Assembly (NCBI GenBank): GCA_017935825.1
Contig: JAGBGW010000168.1
Coordinates: 1-6,127 of the forward strand
Reading direction: 5' to 3'
Origin: Clostridia bacterium
GTDB lineage: Bacteria > Bacillota > Clostridia > Christensenellales > Maliibacteriaceae
DNA: 6,127 nt
Shown here: piece by piece, positions 5,867 through 6,127 of the stretch
Position numbering within the stretch: the stretch's first letter is position 1
How the letters are laid out: the number at the start of each line of letters is the position of its first letter
Program-made: the position numbers and the translations under genes
The notes under the pieces: model-generated
Told to the model about the DNA's origin: nothing
Databases searched by the model: none
What the model saw: only the letters and a program-made list of their open reading frames with translations

Positions 5867-6127
5867 TCAGTCGATCACGTGGGAAAGGTCTGGCTCCTTT
5901 TTGCCCAGGAGTTTGCCAAGGGGGAAGGTGATGACAAACAGCACCAGTGCGAAGGCTTCCACCGCGAAGAGGAACCAATAAAGACCGGATGTGGTCAGCA
6001 CATCCACAAGCACGCCGCCGATGAGGCTGCCAAGCACGCTTGCAACCAGCATGAAGGAAACTGCCAGCGACTGTGCGCTTGCAACTGCTTCCTTGGGGGT
6101 GATGCGGTAGACGTAGTTGACCTGTCC
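5867..6127 (-). CDS. MFS transporter, first visible in the tandem array (C-terminal part, cut by right edge)
   Basis: The reading frame is open to the window edge and ends with TGA at 5867-5869, giving the last 86 residues of a major facilitator protein, about TM10 to the C-terminus. It starts with GQVNYVYRITPKEAVASA, aligning with the CMVNYVSRVTPQEANASA of the fourth gene, and continues with VLGSLIGGVLVD, FPLGKLLGKKEPD and a final LSHVID. The shared VNYV, GSLIGGVLVD and EPDLS make it closer to the fourth gene than to the second and third, which have QIRYVH and SLCVSMA. An internal ATG at 6052 is not a start; homology clearly continues upstream. It is probably the first or an early gene of the same operon; the start, promoter and any further copies lie outside the window. 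Confidence 0.88.
   Translation of the reverse strand, partial: GQVNYVYRITPKEAVASAQSLAVSFMLVASVLGSLIGGVLVDVLTTSGLYWFLFAVEAFALVLFVITFPLGKLLGKKEPDLSHVID

Noticed and set aside
6050..6052. Internal ATG as the start of a 61-residue protein
   Set aside because: The frame is open to the window edge and the upstream residues align with the paralogous transporters, so this is the interior of a larger gene.

Overview
The window looks like chromosome of a Gram-positive, probably spore-forming member of the Clostridia (Bacillota), perhaps an Oscillospirales-type gut anaerobe. The clues are strong AGGAGG/AGGTGA-type ribosome binding sites, a flotillin FloA next to a short NfeD protein, and a Spo0B/CitA-type small histidine kinase. 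The DNA is moderately GC-rich (estimated by eye). The assignment below class level is a guess. Every gene that can be supported lies on the minus strand, so transcription runs from high to low coordinates.

Layout, in the direction of transcription. (1) From the right edge to 2036 lies a tandem array of four paralogous 12-TM major facilitator transporters. The most upstream is cut by the window edge (5867-6127, C-terminal 86 residues); three complete copies follow (4612-5847, 3377-4591, 2036-3361). They are separated by only 19, 20 and 15 bases, with translation signals packed into the junctions, and end at a convincing intrinsic terminator (1990-2022). This looks like one operon whose promoter lies outside the window. 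(2) A two-TM sensor histidine kinase (1024-1899) has its own extended -10 promoter, overlapped by a CTGTG-N7-CACAG dyad; no response regulator gene is visible. (3) A short NfeD protein (394-882) and a flotillin-like FloA (1-354, cut by the left edge) form a two-gene unit for membrane microdomain organisation. A candidate promoter precedes nfeD.

How the genes may work together: NfeD and FloA are an established functional pair. The transporter array probably arose by serial duplication, because both the proteins and two of the intergenic junctions are conserved. Its substrates cannot be read from sequence. The kinase sits between the two units with its own promoter, and nothing visible links it to either. 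No strong terminator is seen between kinase and nfeD, so read-through into nfeD-floA is possible.

No stretch longer than 300 bases lacks a gene. The two largest gaps (883-1023 and 1900-2035) hold the promoters, the dyads and the terminator. I see no RNA genes, mobile elements, CRISPR arrays or origins. The very long plus-strand reading frames are shadows of the transporter genes.
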